Assembly (NCBI RefSeq): GCF_910592395.1
Contig: NC_088309.1
Location: 1,554,501 to 1,618,500, forward strand
From: Lineus longissimus
Taxonomy: Eukaryota > Nemertea > Pilidiophora > Heteronemertea > Lineidae
Length of the DNA: 64,000 nt
Direction: 5' to 3'
Made by a program: the position numbers and the translations under genes. The notes beneath the pieces were generated by a model. The model saw nothing but the letters and a program-made list of their open reading frames with translations. It was not told the DNA's origin and did not search any database. Shown here piece after piece: positions 62,552 to 64,000 of the stretch (position 1 is the stretch's first letter; each line of letters begins with the position of its first letter).

Positions 62552-64000
62552 TCCATAGGGATGAAAACTTCGTTGAGACGTTGATCAGATAAAATACCAA
62601 ACATGACTACGAAAGGCTGACAAGAATAACTATTTTCATGTATAACAGTGTGCGGTTTACATCGTAATAGAACATTTGTCTTGAACGTACGTGAACATTG
62701 GGTAAAACTGATCTGAGTATTTCACTAAGTTATATCTGAGTCCATAGGACAGATAAAAAGGATTCATCAAATAAAGTGTAACACGACGCTGTCCCGGGTC
62801 GCAACTAGCTATGCGTGACTGAGATAGCTTCAACTGAAGAAAGAGGTCATTGACAGGAACCTCTCAATATTGTGTCACTGATGCTACAAAAGCTATCGAC
62901 AGCTTCATACTGACCTTCTAAGTGATGTTGTGGTGATGACAGGGATACGTGAGATGCCCCAGACATCAGGGATAGGATCTATTTGACCGGATGATTTGAC
63001 ATAGCGTCTTGTCAATTTTGAATTATGGAAGAGACTATGGCTGGTGGACTAGTAATAGATGCAAAGACACCTGAAGATGTCTTCATAAAACTATGTTGAT
63101 CATTAAACACATACAGGAACATCTCAACTTTACCGTGCTTCATTTTGATACCTTAAATCATCGGAAATTCACTTCATCATGATATGCATGTGAACTTGGA
63201 AAAATTGTGAACAGTCGTAAAGGTTGCAGCACTGACTTTGGAATCGGGCAAGATTACGAATGCCATAGATAGCCATAATCTGAATCAAATGATCGAAACA
63301 CATTATCTTAAACTTTTAACATATAATCAAACATTAGTAAAATATGATTGGACATACATGTACATCATACACGCACATTACCAAATAATATATATAATTC
63401 TTGAGGTAAACGTATCCAAAAGCTTTTGGTTGTTGTAATAACATTGGATTTAAATCAGCAAGGGGCTAACATAATATTTACTGTATGTGAGCACACGGGA
63501 TAAAGCAAAACCCGGAAAACTTGTATACTTTAATTACACTCTTGTATTTTATGAAACACATTTTGTTTAGCGAGCTAAGGTATTTGTGATTTGTGCATAA
63601 GCATGTGAAATAACTCATTTACATTTTACTAATAGGACAATGCAAAGCAGTTGGTAGGAGAGACGGGGGTTCCGGTTCAATTCAATATGCAAAGCGCCAA
63701 CCGAGAGTATACTAAATTGTATCCAAAATCATTGACGACCAGAACGCTAGTCTAATATCATAACAGGACATTCAAAAATACACATAATGACAACTTGAAC
63801 TTTTATTAAAACGCGAGATATACTCATAAAGCATATCATCTACCAGTTAAGTCTCTCCATCACCAACTCTGTGCATTCATCGTTCTACACACTGGCTCCG
63901 TTTTCATATATGATCATCGACAAAACGCTCATGGATACGGGCTTGTCCTGTCTGATAAACAACTCGGTTGAAAAAAAATTTTAAACTGTTAAAGATCAAC

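Larger units (their letters stand above)
60593..64000. other. Intergenic stretch without supportable gene
   Basis: No frame with a recognisable product; complement 61647-62021 (124 codons) is the longest and shows no motif. Contains a (GA)n run at 61621-61635 and a duplicated TAAAGTAGTC(T/C)CTAAG at 62515 and 62536. A weak B-box-like GGTTCAATTC lies near 63675. Confidence 0.5.

Overview
This is animal genomic DNA, AT-rich (about 60% A+T by eye) and gene-poor. Evidence for a metazoan: a complete Toll-like receptor with an LRR ectodomain, a membrane helix and a TIR domain; spliced transposon genes with GT-AG introns; an animal-type Harbinger transposon whose accessory protein is MADF-BESS; L2-type LINE tails; tRNA-derived SINE-like pieces; and a long minisatellite. 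An unusual abundance of the palindrome TACATGTA and the type of TLR fit an invertebrate, most likely a marine deuterostome or lophotrochozoan. The species cannot be fixed from the sequence alone.

Layout. Positions 1-20312 hold no gene I can support: SINE-like fragments, short tandem repeats and a perfect 18-bp hairpin at 13711. At 20316-23303 lies a complete Harbinger DNA transposon, with 30-bp identical terminal inverted repeats and a TAA target duplication. Its two genes run towards each other and are interleaved. The last transposase exon sits inside the first intron of the MADF-BESS gene, and the last two MADF-BESS exons sit inside the transposase intron, so no exons overlap. Both reading frames are intact after splicing.

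From 26688 to about 31158 is a tandem array of a 76-bp unit, roughly 59 copies, with 152-bp and 304-bp higher-order domains. Its left flank carries a diverged direct duplication. From 31.2 to 37.1 kb there are a decayed coding stretch of unknown origin (33052-33327) and two 5'-truncated L2-like LINE tails (34106-34360 and 36780-37067).

The only convincing host gene is the intronless-ORF Toll-like receptor at 43865-46453 (862 aa), with a probable 5' UTR intron and short upstream ORFs. Its TIR BB loop reads RDFTVG, lacking the usual proline. The rest, 46.5-64 kb, is largely non-coding sequence with SINE-like fragments, simple repeats and one possible small membrane-protein ORF (complement 52667-53092).

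Functional reading: the transposase (DDE nuclease) and MADF-BESS protein would act together in mobilising the transposon, by analogy with the two-protein Harbinger systems. The TLR is an innate-immunity receptor and is independent of it.
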